DNA of 64,000 nucleotides from Riptortus pedestris (taxonomy: Eukaryota; Arthropoda; Insecta; Hemiptera; Alydidae), in contig CM032228.1 in NCBI GenBank assembly GCA_019009955.1, positions 181,685,001-181,749,000 of the forward strand, in the 5' to 3' direction. The notes below the pieces were generated by a model. It worked only from the letters and a program-made list of their open reading frames with translations, ran no database searches and was not told where the DNA came from. Below are positions 1-12,275 of this stretch, piece by piece (position 1 is the first letter of the stretch; every line of letters begins with the position of its first letter). The position numbers were made by a program, and so were the translations under genes.

Positions 1-32
1 AGTTTACGCATCCCCTGCGTGACGTACTTTCA
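1..32 (+). mobile_element. Helentron-like element, 3' end fragment
   Basis: The window opens inside a copy of the repeat's 3' end: AGTTTACGCATCCCCTGCGT then GACGTACTTT. Other copies read TTACGCAGCCCCTGCGTGAC. One stem base is mismatched here. The rest of this copy is to the left of the window. Confidence 0.7.
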
Positions 33-1292
33 TATAATGTCATTCTAGATCCAATGGTAGGGTTTAAAAAAAAAATATGCCAAAACTTAGTAATATCATC
101 TATTCTTAAAAGAGAATATATAAAATTTTGGAATTTGTTACAGGTATTGAATATATTGTTAAAAAGGACCCTTGTTTTACGTCCTTTTTTAAGAGGGTGT
201 TCTTCCACTTGGAAAGTTTTATCTTTACCGATGAAAAATATATTTAAAAAAATGATGTACTCTCATAATAAAATTTCAAAGCAAAAATGTATCCAATGTC
301 ACAAACATAACCACATTTGGCCAATACAAAATTCACTTTACAAGAAACTCCAAAAAGAATCAAGAAAAATGAAAGCTTAACTTAACATGTAGGAGGTCCT
401 ACAATCCCCCCCCCCCCCAGCATTCTGAGACAATACACAGGGCCAGAGAAACGTAGAGAAGGTGCAGAAGAGTTAGGAGAACAAATACCTGCAACCACCA
501 CAATGTCACCACGTGTTTGTCAGGCTACTACAGACTAGCCCTCATACTTGAGAGTTAAGTAAACATTATTAATTTAATTAATTACAACTGATTTACTAAA
601 ACACTAAAAAAATCACAAAAATGTATTTTTTAATTTATTTCTTCATGAAATGAGAGAGTAATAAACCATATCACAAGATTCATCGTTTGGTATTTTAGTG
701 CCCCACAGGGAATTTGATGTGTATACTCGTTCTCCCCTTCAGAGCTGAAAAGGGTTCAGCCACTTGACCTACAAAACTACTTGTGATAATAATAAACTAT
801 AATTTGTAATTATTTTTCAACCCAACAGGTAGCATGGACATGCGTTTGTTCAACATTTACCCTTAGAGGCAGTCACTGTTACTTTCCATTCCTTCAAGGG
901 TTTGACCCTTCTCTACCTGATTTTTTCTAAAATTCTCATAATCCTAGAACCCACTGAACCTGTTTCAATTAAACAAAAATATAATTTTGCATTTTGGTTA
1001 CAAAAGTTTATTAATAAATAAACTTATTAGTTTATTTACATAGCTTATATAAAATAAAACAACTGGTTACAAATAAGTTTTAAATTTGCGTTGAGAATTA
1101 ACACCAAACTAGTAGAAAATATATTTCTAAAAGTTTCTCAGAGCTTTCAAGAAAGGTAGTAGGTAAATGTTTTTGTGAAAAAATCTGGACTAATTGAAAA
1201 TAAAACTTAACTACATTCTACGACAATATTCTATCCTAGACATTAATATTAGAAAAAATAAATCCTTTTTCTTTATTAACATATAAACTCAC
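33..1292. other. Intron sequence, nothing recognised
   Basis: No open frame with family features, no repeat end and no RNA gene seen. A C-run at about 407-417 and AT-rich sequence. The 108-residue frame at 54-380 is low-complexity Lys/Ile/Asn-rich and has no recognisable motif. Confidence 0.5.
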
Positions 1293-1444
1293 AGGAGGCT
1301 GGTGCTCTTCTTTAACTTGTACTGGTTTTAATGGCGATTTTGTTTGCTCAGCAGGAGGATCAGGCTTTGTACCAGGTGCAGGCTGGACAGCAAGATAGAT
1401 TTTAGTGGGTCCAAGAACTCCTTGGTTGCCACCTTCTGCTTGTG
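1293..1444 (-). CDS. E(bx): E(bx) exon 29, last in window (residues 1517-1567)
   Basis: 152 nt, acceptor TTCCCTAG, donor GTGAGT, leaving in phase 0. It encodes AQAEGGNQGVLGPTKIYLAV, QPAPGTKPDPPAEQTKSPLK and PVQVKEEHQPP. VKEE (K1561) is another sumoylation-type tetrad. No further exon is visible down to base 1; the remaining C-terminal exons lie outside. Confidence 0.88.
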
Positions 1445-4400
1445 CTAGGGAAAAAGTGTAATAAAGAATAAGACTAGCCAAGTATTATTGATTGAATTCA
1501 AGATAAAAAGTCATTACAATTCATAAACAGACCAACCAATATATATTTGTCCAAAAGTATTGATTAATAGTGGCAGCATACTTACAAATTCAAATCTAAG
1601 AAATTTGTAGAACCTGGATATTTTGCCAGAATGACTAATTGAAAGCATGTATTGAATTGGGCAAAATTATTTGAGGTATAGGGAAAAAAAAATCTACAAC
1701 AGCAGTGTGAACTAGATTTCCCATATTCTAGTGTTTATAAATAAAAAATATGCAGGAAAACTACATATATTTTATCCTGAAGTACTGGACATCGATTACT
1801 CTACATTATAATATATAAAATTCAGAACGCTCTTCAATTTCATCATTCATTAGGATTGACAGGAATTTGGGAATTGTTTTGTGTCATGAGTACAAAGCCA
1901 ATAGCTGAGGAGGAGGATCAGAGAATACATTGATCGAAATCAAACTATATTGTGTTATTCTGCAATCATCAACAAATAGGAAAGAACACAATTTGAGTTC
2001 CATTGATAAAATCCAATGTAACAGCTATTCCTAGTCAGTGTTAAAATTAAAGAATAGTAGCCTGTCTTTCATGATTTTTGTTTCATAATTTTAAATACAT
2101 ACTGCATGTAAGCAAGCCATTTATTTGCTACAGGGAGTAATAAAATCCTGAGACCCATCCAGGCTGAACAGGGTGGTAACCTGTCTCAATTAGCTTTAGT
2201 AGGAAAAGTATATATTTATTTATATTTATATCAAGTTCCCTCCATATTACCTTATACTAACATTACATATTCTTTTCATAATAATCGTCTTTTGATTATA
2301 AGGGATTTAAGCTTTCAAGCAAACAATATTAAGTACCAACGGAAGGATAATAAGGTCAAAACACCTCCACTCTTACACTTCTTTTATTATAAGCAGAGTA
2401 CTTTCGGGGTGAACCTCCCTATCTTCAGTGCTCTATAGCTGGTCCCTATTGAGCCGACATCTCTGTCGAGGCTCCGGGATACTACGTATGTTATTTGAGT
2501 TAAGTATGCTTAACTCAATGCATTTGTGAGCTATTTCAAGCCCAACAGAATGAATTTAACACTATCTAGAATTTGCCAGGAGGTGTGATATTTGCTAAAT
2601 GCTATGAAAGTAGAGACTGCTGCTAGGCTTTAATACCGTAGGATTGCTAATGTAATTTTAATTTTATGAAAATTCAGATAGCATGACTGGAAGATAACAA
2701 GTTTAGCATTTACTTACATAAATGGGTTTATGAATACCATTATTATTTGCATTTGCTTAATAAATAAATTTAAGAAACTAGAGCTTCTTAAGTGAGTTAT
2801 GTGTGAAATATGGAAGTAGAGAGTACTAGACAAGCAATATCAACAACCAAAATAAACAAAAAAAAATATAAAGAGGGCTCAGGTTAGCCATGATGGTCTT
2901 AATATCACATACCAACCCCAGAGTGGTGGGTTAGATTCCCATGGGGCAATAGGAATTTATTTGATGATGAATTCATGCAATAAAATCATTATCCCCCCTC
3001 TGACTAGATAAGACTCACTCTGACAGAGGTAAAATGTAGATAACCCATCCCAATTAGCAGTAGAAGTGGACAGTAATAATATTAAAAAAAATAAGACTTA
3101 CCTTTTAGAAGTTGCTGTTTTACTTGCTGCTGTATAACAGCAAGCTGCTGTTGTGAAAAATTGGACCCTGTTAAGCCCTGTAGCACAATCCTCGGTCCTT
3201 GTTGGGTTTGAATAACTTGGGCAGTAATACATTTTATTATGGTACCAGGTGGCTGTCCAACTAGCAAGGCACTCTCCTATAACCATGGAGTTATTAATTA
3301 GATAATACAAAATAAAAGTACATAATAAACTAGCAGGAAAGGTTGATGAAAATAACAGCAACCCTTTACAGAATCAGTATTTATTTTTAGATGAGCTAAG
3401 CTAACTTCAATATTACTTAGTTTGAATGTTATTTTCTTGACTAATTATATTTAGTGTCACTCTTGGAACGGCAATATCTCGTTAATTGCAAAGTAAACAC
3501 CAAATATTGCCAATAAATCCAACTTAACCATTAAGAGGCATTAAGTCTAATTTTCTATTTCAATTTGTCATAAATTTTTCTAACATTTCAGACCATACTA
3601 AGAACAATAGCAAAAAAATTGAAAATCTTGCCCGTCACTCTGTCCCTCTGCTATTCAATCACGCAAGAATGGCTCAGATTCTATGGGCTTTTATAAGAGT
3701 GTATGAGTTATAGGAGGAGGGGGTTTTATTTAACATGAAAGCACATTTTCAACCATATTCGCTTTCTTCATCAATATCTTTCTTATTACTGATTTAATAA
3801 AACAAAAAATAAATAAAAAAAATATTTAAAAAAATGCAGAGAACGAATTGTGTTTAGAATCCATTTTCCATTCCTGAAACCAGATTTATAAATTCCAATA
3901 TGTTTACTTCCAACTTCCGGACACTAAACAGATTTATTGGTGTTTGATGATAGTTCCTCAAGAGAATTAAATAATAAAAATTCTTAAATTTTATGTACAC
4001 TTATTTAGGAAATAAATTTATCACTGTGCATTATATTTATGATGTTTGTCTGCTGACAGGAGTAGGTATTTACATGGAATAATATTTACATTTACACGGG
4101 AAATTTTTTTTTACACTCTCATCTATTTATAATACAACTATTTCAGTCAATACCTCATACTTATTAGTATTACAGCAGATTGTCGAATCAGAATGTTATC
4201 GAATTTCTTTCTATTAATTCTAAGTCGATGCAATTGTCCTGATAAGACACTAAACAATAAGTTTGCTAATATTCGTCCAATAGACATTCGATAAATGATA
4301 TGTAAAAGAATCAGATGGACATTTCATGTTATGAAAATGATGGGATCATTTCATCACGTCACATATAGCATGGCACGCACACGCACGCACACACATATAC

Positions 4401-7400
4401 ACATGTCTTAAAGTTATGTGGATAGGTTTTAAATTATGTTGATACTTCAAATTGTTTGGTATTTTCTCTGTTTCTAGTGGTGAGTGATCTGTCTTTTGAG
4501 ACTGCTTTCATGAGAATAGATTTATTTATAAGCTCATTTTTTATTTATTTATTTATTTTATTGTTTTACAATGTTTATAATTATTATATAAGAAATATTA
4601 TAATGTAATTACTGAAATGTGTGCAGTATGCAAAGGATGGAGCACACAACATTTAAATAAATTCCCACGTTAGATTAGAGGGATACTCTGCGTGGAAAAT
4701 AGGAAAACAAAAAAAACAAAAGAAATAAAAAAAAAAAATAAATAAAAAAAAAAACTTTCAACATAAGGTAAGAAAATATTTAAACTTTTGGAACTACCTG
4801 CTCGTCTACAGCGTTTTTTCGCTGAGGCGGTGCAGCCTGCTCGGTAGGTGTAGGAGTAGCAGCAGATTCTGTTTGCTGGCCAGCTTCTTCTCCAGTTTTA
4901 GCAGAATTAGCTACTCCCCCACTCTGAAATAAATAAAAAAAGTGTTTTACATAACAGACAAACAAACAGTGTATATGATTAATAACTGCATATTACCCCG
5001 AAAAATTTGATGCATTAGTCCACATAAATTTTAAACTTAGTCTAGATTATACTTTCTACCCCACAATTCTGTTTCCATTTTTGTATTTGTATCAAATTAA
5101 TAAATAAAATATTTGACATATTCGTTCATTTTCCCATCACACACTGTTTATTAATACATTGTTATAACAATTAGCGATACTAAATAAACTATGGTTTTAA
5201 TGTAACTATTCTGTCTAGGAATTGTAAAAAGTAATCAATACTCTCAACTCAATTATAAAATTAAGTCTATGAAAGTAGGAATTACATAAACCCACAATAA
5301 AATATTTTTATTGCACACTCCTGATCATAAGATAATATCTACAAAGACAAAGGATATTTTTGTGATTGAGAAATGGATGTGTCATGTTATTAGTGGCTGG
5401 TCATTTCAAAACTGGGAGGTATTTATAAACTTTACAAAATAATCTTAAATTCCTCAGGCAACAAATGTGAAAACCTTTTATAAACCTTAAAGAAAACCTC
5501 ATATTTTGTGATTAAAAATATTTGTTGTAGAATGAATTGTATATAGAGAACAAATCTGACTACCTTTGCTGTACAGTTATGCAGACAAGTTACAATTTTT
5601 GGGAGGGTAAAACATAAGCACTTATCTGTAATCGGAAACCATTAGATAGCCTGATATACATGGTACACAATTGTAATTGTATTTACATAAAATACCATTA
5701 TGAAAAAACAACTAATTACCATAAGTTGACTTAAATAGATATTTTCAATATTTTTTCTAGCTACATCCTGATTCGTGTTTACAGTTTCTTTTGTGAAGCA
5801 AAATCCTTTAATTTACCTTAATTTCTGCTATAATTTTGGTTTCATGACTCGAGTTATCTATCTCTATTATAGAAAGAAAATAGCAATGAAAAATTAGAAC
5901 CAATAAAATAAAAAACACAAAATAACTCACTTGAACTATCCTAGATTGCTGAGGTGAAGGAGTTGCTGCAACTAAGGCTTGTCCAGGAGTAGGAGACTTG
6001 ATTCCTTGATGCTGCAAAATAAGATTTCCTGGTCCTCTGATGAGGATTTGTTGGCCATTGATAGTGGCAATAGTTTTACCCGAAACTAAATGCTGAGCTA
6101 AGCTAGCATTGTTAACCAAAATTTGGTTGCTGTTAACAACCTAAAAGAGAAAAATATTTTAGTGCTAACAAAAAATCATATGTAGTGTAGGAAACAGGGA
6201 ATAATGCAATTAAAACAGAAATTAGTTCTATACCATAACAGTATATATGCCAATAAAGAATTGAGTTATGGAGATATCCTGACTTTCAAAAACTATTATA
6301 AATGAACTAGCTAGAAACTTGTTGTGAAATGAACAAAATGAACTAAGCACTTTAATTGTAAAAAAAAAATAATTCTTTTTTCTTCTCTTAAACAAAAACC
6401 TAAAAATCCAACAGTAAAATAACAGTATGGAAACATTTAACAGATGTAATGTAAAACATATGGAGAAAATGTGTTCTAAACATTATTATTATTTATTAAC
6501 GTCCACTTTTTGTAACTATGGCTAATTGGGATGGGGTTTCTACAGGTTACCACCTTTTTCTAGCCAGGGTGGAACTAAGGATTTTATTAAATGAGTCCGT
6601 CACTAAATAAATTCCTATGCCCAGGTGAGAATTGAATTCACCACTCTAGGTCTACCAAGTGAGATTAAAACCAGTTTAAACTTACATAGCTAACCTGAGC
6701 CCCAAGATATTTATATAGATATCCAGGGGCTATGTTCTGAACATCTATATAATTAAATGTCTAAGGTTTGTCAGATTTTCTATTTAAATTTAGTAGATAT
6801 ACATTTTTTTTAATACTTTAGACTGTTTTAGGAACAATAGAAACAAAATTGAAAATCTTGTCTGTCTGCCCGTTTGTTACTCAATCCTCAAAACTCTCTT
6901 GGAAGATTTCTTTGAATTTTTATATTTGTGAAACAATTATCTCAAGGTACAACCAACATAGGCTAATGCAAATCCGAATTTTCCACTAGGAGGGAGGAGA
7001 GCTTACTTTGATGTGGAAGTACATATTCATCAATATCTTCACGCCAATAGTTTTATTGAAAAAATGTAAAAACAAATTGTGTTTAGAATAATGAGTTTGG
7101 TCCTAAATCATTATTTACTTCAAAATTTAGACTTCTGCCTTCCGAAACAATTTTTTATATCACCTGACAAAGACTGATAACAAAGTTTCTTCTACGGTAT
7201 TACAACAGAATGCCTGAAAAAAATTGTATCAAATTTTTTCTCCAGATGCTCATTTTATTTTGAACTAGGATTTATTTCCCACTTGGGAAATCTGCTAAAA
7301 TGATAATAAGCAGACAAGGTTAAAATACATGTCAAACTTCATTAATAAGGTATTCTTGTTATAAATATAAGAAAGTATGCCATGATGGCCGTTCTATTAT

Positions 7401-10400
7401 AAAGACCTTTGTCATATAGTGGGCATAATAAAAATTAATTAATTTATTAATTCAGCCATCCTTAATTAAGGTGCAGTTTTTGATGCCTTTTTGTTAATTA
7501 ATAGTGTCAGTATAGTAAAGAACTTAAATAATGAAAAGGAGTTAAAACACACCTGAGCAGTATTATTTGCTGGAACAACAATTTGCCCTCCAGATATAAC
7601 TTGACCTCCAGAAACAACTACAGTGCTACCAGACACTTTCTGTACAACAGGGCTGTTAACTTGCTTAATTATCATCTGGAACAAATTTATAATATAATAT
7701 TCAGAACATAAAACAAAACGCTATTAAATAAACATGAATAAGCACATATTTTGCAGCAAGAATAAAATATAAAGTATGTTTTGAAAAGGCTAGCAACTAG
7801 CAAATCTTTAGATTCAAGAAACAGTAGCTTAATTAATTTAGACTAATAATGTTATTATTCAAGATAACCAGTCTGGTGTTGTGGTTTATTAGGTTTTCAT
7901 ACAATTTCTAACGTTGGTCCCTTCCAATGTAAAAATGATGTACCTTATATAAATTAAAATTAAATGAGAAAAGTGTTTTGATATTGGAGTCAACAAGCAA
8001 GGAAAAAAGAAGCTTGTCAGATTTTATCATTAAAAATAAACCAATTATTATTATTATTAAGTGTTATCTTAGGTATAACTATTTTGTTCTAACAACTATG
8101 AAATGTTTTTTTATTTGATTTTTATTTTGAATGGTAAGTAAACAGATCTAATAAAAACGTAAACAACTCACCACACATAACAATTTACCTGAACACTAAC
8201 ACAACCCGTTGACAGATCAGAGTGGTAAGTAAACAGATCTCGATTTAAAACGTAAACAACCCACCACACGAAAACAATTTACCTGAACATCAACATCCCT
8301 CGTTTGACAGATCTTAGTGGTAAGTAAACAGATCTGGACTAAACGTAAACAACTAATACGGTGAACAGAGCATAAAACCCACTGACTGACGGACAACCAA
8401 CTCAGTACAACTATTAACAGGCTTGAAGATGATGCCATCGCATCGAAAGCGCTTGCCAGCGGTACTCAACCATCAGCCAGTGACGACGGTCTCCACCGAG
8501 AGGTATGACAATAGTTTTTTTATTTATTCATTGTTATCGAGGGCAGCCAATATGCATAACTTAGTAGCCATAAGGTCCATAAAAAACCTAAGAGTCATGG
8601 GTTCAATTCTAGCATGAGCAATAATATTTGCTTAGAGGTAAAGTCACAAGATAAAAACCTTAGTTTCACTTTGCCCTGTATGTTATCTGTCTAAATTAGC
8701 CGTAGTAGTAAAAAATAAACATTATTTAATAATATTATTCGAATTTGTTAATAAATTACTTATTTGTTGGTGACTAATTTAATTGAATTATACTTGATAA
8801 TTAAACATTTAATGTAAAACTAAAGGCCAAGTTAATTAATGAGTGTTTAGATAATGAGTAAAATGCTAAATCATGAAAATCTCTGATTGTATCTCTATTA
8901 TTACATACTAAATAAATAAAAAAAAAAATGTTATATACCAATTTTGTTCATCATGTTATATTCTACAATTGTTATTCTATATATTTTATTAACTCATGAA
9001 AATTAAGTTATTTGTATTATTAAGCTATTATATTATACACTAAATATAAAATGTACAGTTTACACTTTAAAATCTTTACAAATAAAATTATTTACTAATG
9101 GAATAAATAATAGCAGAAGGTCATCAAGAAAAACGCAAAACTACCTTCTTTTACTCTACTTTAATAAAAAAAAAAAAATCACAATGCTTTCTATGCTTAA
9201 TTTGAGCTTCCATTATCTTCAAGGTAATTATTTTGTTTAAACATAGTTCTTAACTAGCACATAACCTCAAATACAATTAAAATTTCAATTTCAAAAACAC
9301 TCAAAGTTTGTATAAAGAAGAAAATTTAATGAAACAAAAAATAAAAGTAAATATTCACATTATAAATAACATATTTTTGATTATATTTATCAAAGTTAGG
9401 TCACAATTATTTTTAAACTAATTGATTAAATTAAACTGTTGTTGGCGACCATCATAAATGCCTGATAATTGAGTAAAGCTCGCAAGCACATTCAAAGATC
9501 TCTAGTCTCCAGACTATCAAAAGTTGTGAAGATGGTCCTTTCAAACTGAAAGCCACACTAGATGTATATGGTAATTATGCACCGATGAAGGTCTGTCTCT
9601 ACCAACGAGTAAGACAACAGTCAAAACTTACTCTGACTGATAAATAATCAAATAGTTCTTTAATAAGAATTAAATTCGTAAGAAAAGATACCCCCCCCCC
9701 ACAACAAGAAATAAAGATTATTTTTAAGGAAAAACAGTTTGTTTTAACTATACTGCTCAAAAATGAATAGGGATATTGGTTATTTTTTCTTATCCTATTA
9801 ATTTTAATTAAATCGATCTTAATTAAATTTCTTTTTTATGGGGGGAAAAAGACAATAACTTCTAATAAATATTAATGATATTTATAATAAAAAAAAAAAA
9901 AAAAAAAAAATATGCTAGGCCCCATACATACCACAAAACAGCCAATATCCCTATTAATTTTTGAGCAGTTTAGTTTGGTCTCATATCAGAAAACATTACA
10001 AACCTGCTTATTAGGAGGTCCCTTGGCTAAAGGAGGTTTAACAACTGCTACTTGTCCATTAGCAGCAGTTGTTGTAACTACTGTAGATGTAGGAGCAGCA
10101 GGGGTAGTAGTGGCATTTAAAACATGCAATTTTCCATCAGGTAACTGAACAAGTTGTTGACCTAAAATCAATATAAACACAACAATGAAAATCATTAGAA
10201 TCTTATAAAAAGCTGCAATGATCCCATAAGTAAAGAAAAAAACAAAACAACATTTGTTAAACTTTATTTTGAACTCATGAATTTAACATTAAAAATTTAT
10301 TGTTTAAATATAAAATACATTACAAATCAATGTTTTTATAAGGATCTTTACACTATAATTCAAATATATATAGATACAAATTATTGTTTTATTATTATTA

Positions 10401-12207
10401 CTTTACAGTTAATGTGTCACCAGAACACTAAAAATAGTTATCAATTATTTAAAGAAAATAACTAATACACCAATTTGTATTGCATATCAGCCTATGAATT
10501 TTGTTTAATTTAAACTAGTACATCATCACAAACTCGCATAATTAATAATAATTAAAGATATAATTAATTTTCTAAACAAATATAATTTTTATTTAATTAA
10601 ACAAAGAAAAAAAAAAAAGGAAAACCAGTGCCACACATACTCAGTGAGAAGTGCAATCTTTGGTCTGTGATATCACCACAAGATAGCCGGGAAGGCAAGC
10701 AACAAAACTGACCACTTGACTCTGGCCTTCTTGGCTTTAAACTATTTTAAATTAATTACAGAATTTTTTATTATTTGCTCTAGTTGTTTGCATTTACATT
10801 ACTTAACAGAATAAAAAAATGAATTATTTTTTATTGATATTGCAATGAAATTATATGGTTACCCCAAGAAATTATACGAAAGCAAATAATACAAAAAGTC
10901 AATTGAACTTAAAAAGAGGTGATAAGCGTAGACCATAAGAGACAGTAATGAAAAATAAATTGTCAGACGACTTAAAAAAAAGTGAGCCCTTATAAAGGTA
11001 TACAAAGTAATTTACTAAAGAGAAAAACACAAGGAACTTACCTGGCATAAGACCTTTAACTTGAAGTTTCCCATCAGGCCCTTTAGAAATCTGGACCCTT
11101 TGCTGAGTTGCAACTAACAGAAAAAAAAATGTTCAATTTAAAATATTTGGTTAGCAAATTATAAAAAATAAACCCATTGTAAATTAGATAATTATAATTG
11201 ACGCCACTAGCATTCCAATTAAATTCTGTAAGATTTCAATCCGAAGAATATTGATATTAAAAACAAAACATGGTTATTAATGCTTGTAATGGTGATGTGT
11301 GACCATAGACAAAATCAAAATGTGAAGGAAACTTATAATTAATGTCTGCATTTGTCAAAAATAATATATAAAATATTTTACTCTCCCTCTGTTTTTAAAA
11401 TTATTACTTAAAAAATATTACAGTTCCCTCTATATTTAAAAACTAGATTTTTTATACATCCACCTATTATGATATTTCAATATATAAGTTTTGTCTGATA
11501 TGTAATCTGAAATTAAACTTTTAAATGCATAAAATAGTGGGAAGAAGGATAAATATAAATTAAAGTTATAATTTTTCAATCAAAATGGAATAATAAATTC
11601 TCATATATTATTGTTTCTAGAAAAGCCATTTAATTTTTGTAATGAATTTGATCACAGTCGCCATTTAATGTGAGAACGCAGAACATAAAACAAATATGAT
11701 TCCTTTAACAAAACTGGCTTGCAATTAGTTTATTTGGTCTTGAGAATAGAATAGAAATACTGAAACCAGATTGTCCACTTGAAATTGTAGCTCACATATT
11801 TCTTCGACCACCTTCCTTGGACATTTTCTCATCAACATTGTTCTTAATGCCAAAGAGCCTTACATCAAACTCCCTGGCATCCACTCGTTTGCCCATGACC
11901 TATGATACTTCGTGAAGCTTTTGGTTTGTTGATCTAGAAGCTAAGAAATTCTTGCCTGACATCAGCTAAGATTTTCTCGCTGTTGCTTCTAGAAGCTTCC
12001 TGAAATTCTTGTCCGACTTTAGCTAAGATTTTCTCACTGTAGCTTCTAGAAGCTTCCAAGAGTTTCTGGTTTTTATCTGCTACTTTTAGCAGATTTCCCT
12101 TAAGGGAAATCAGCTATTGAGGTCGTACTCATGACGCGATTTTTGAAAAGTTTCTTCAAATGTCCATCGATCCTACCCAGGAGATGACGAAAATGAGGTC
12201 CGTTCAA

Positions 12208-12275
<68 letters not shown>

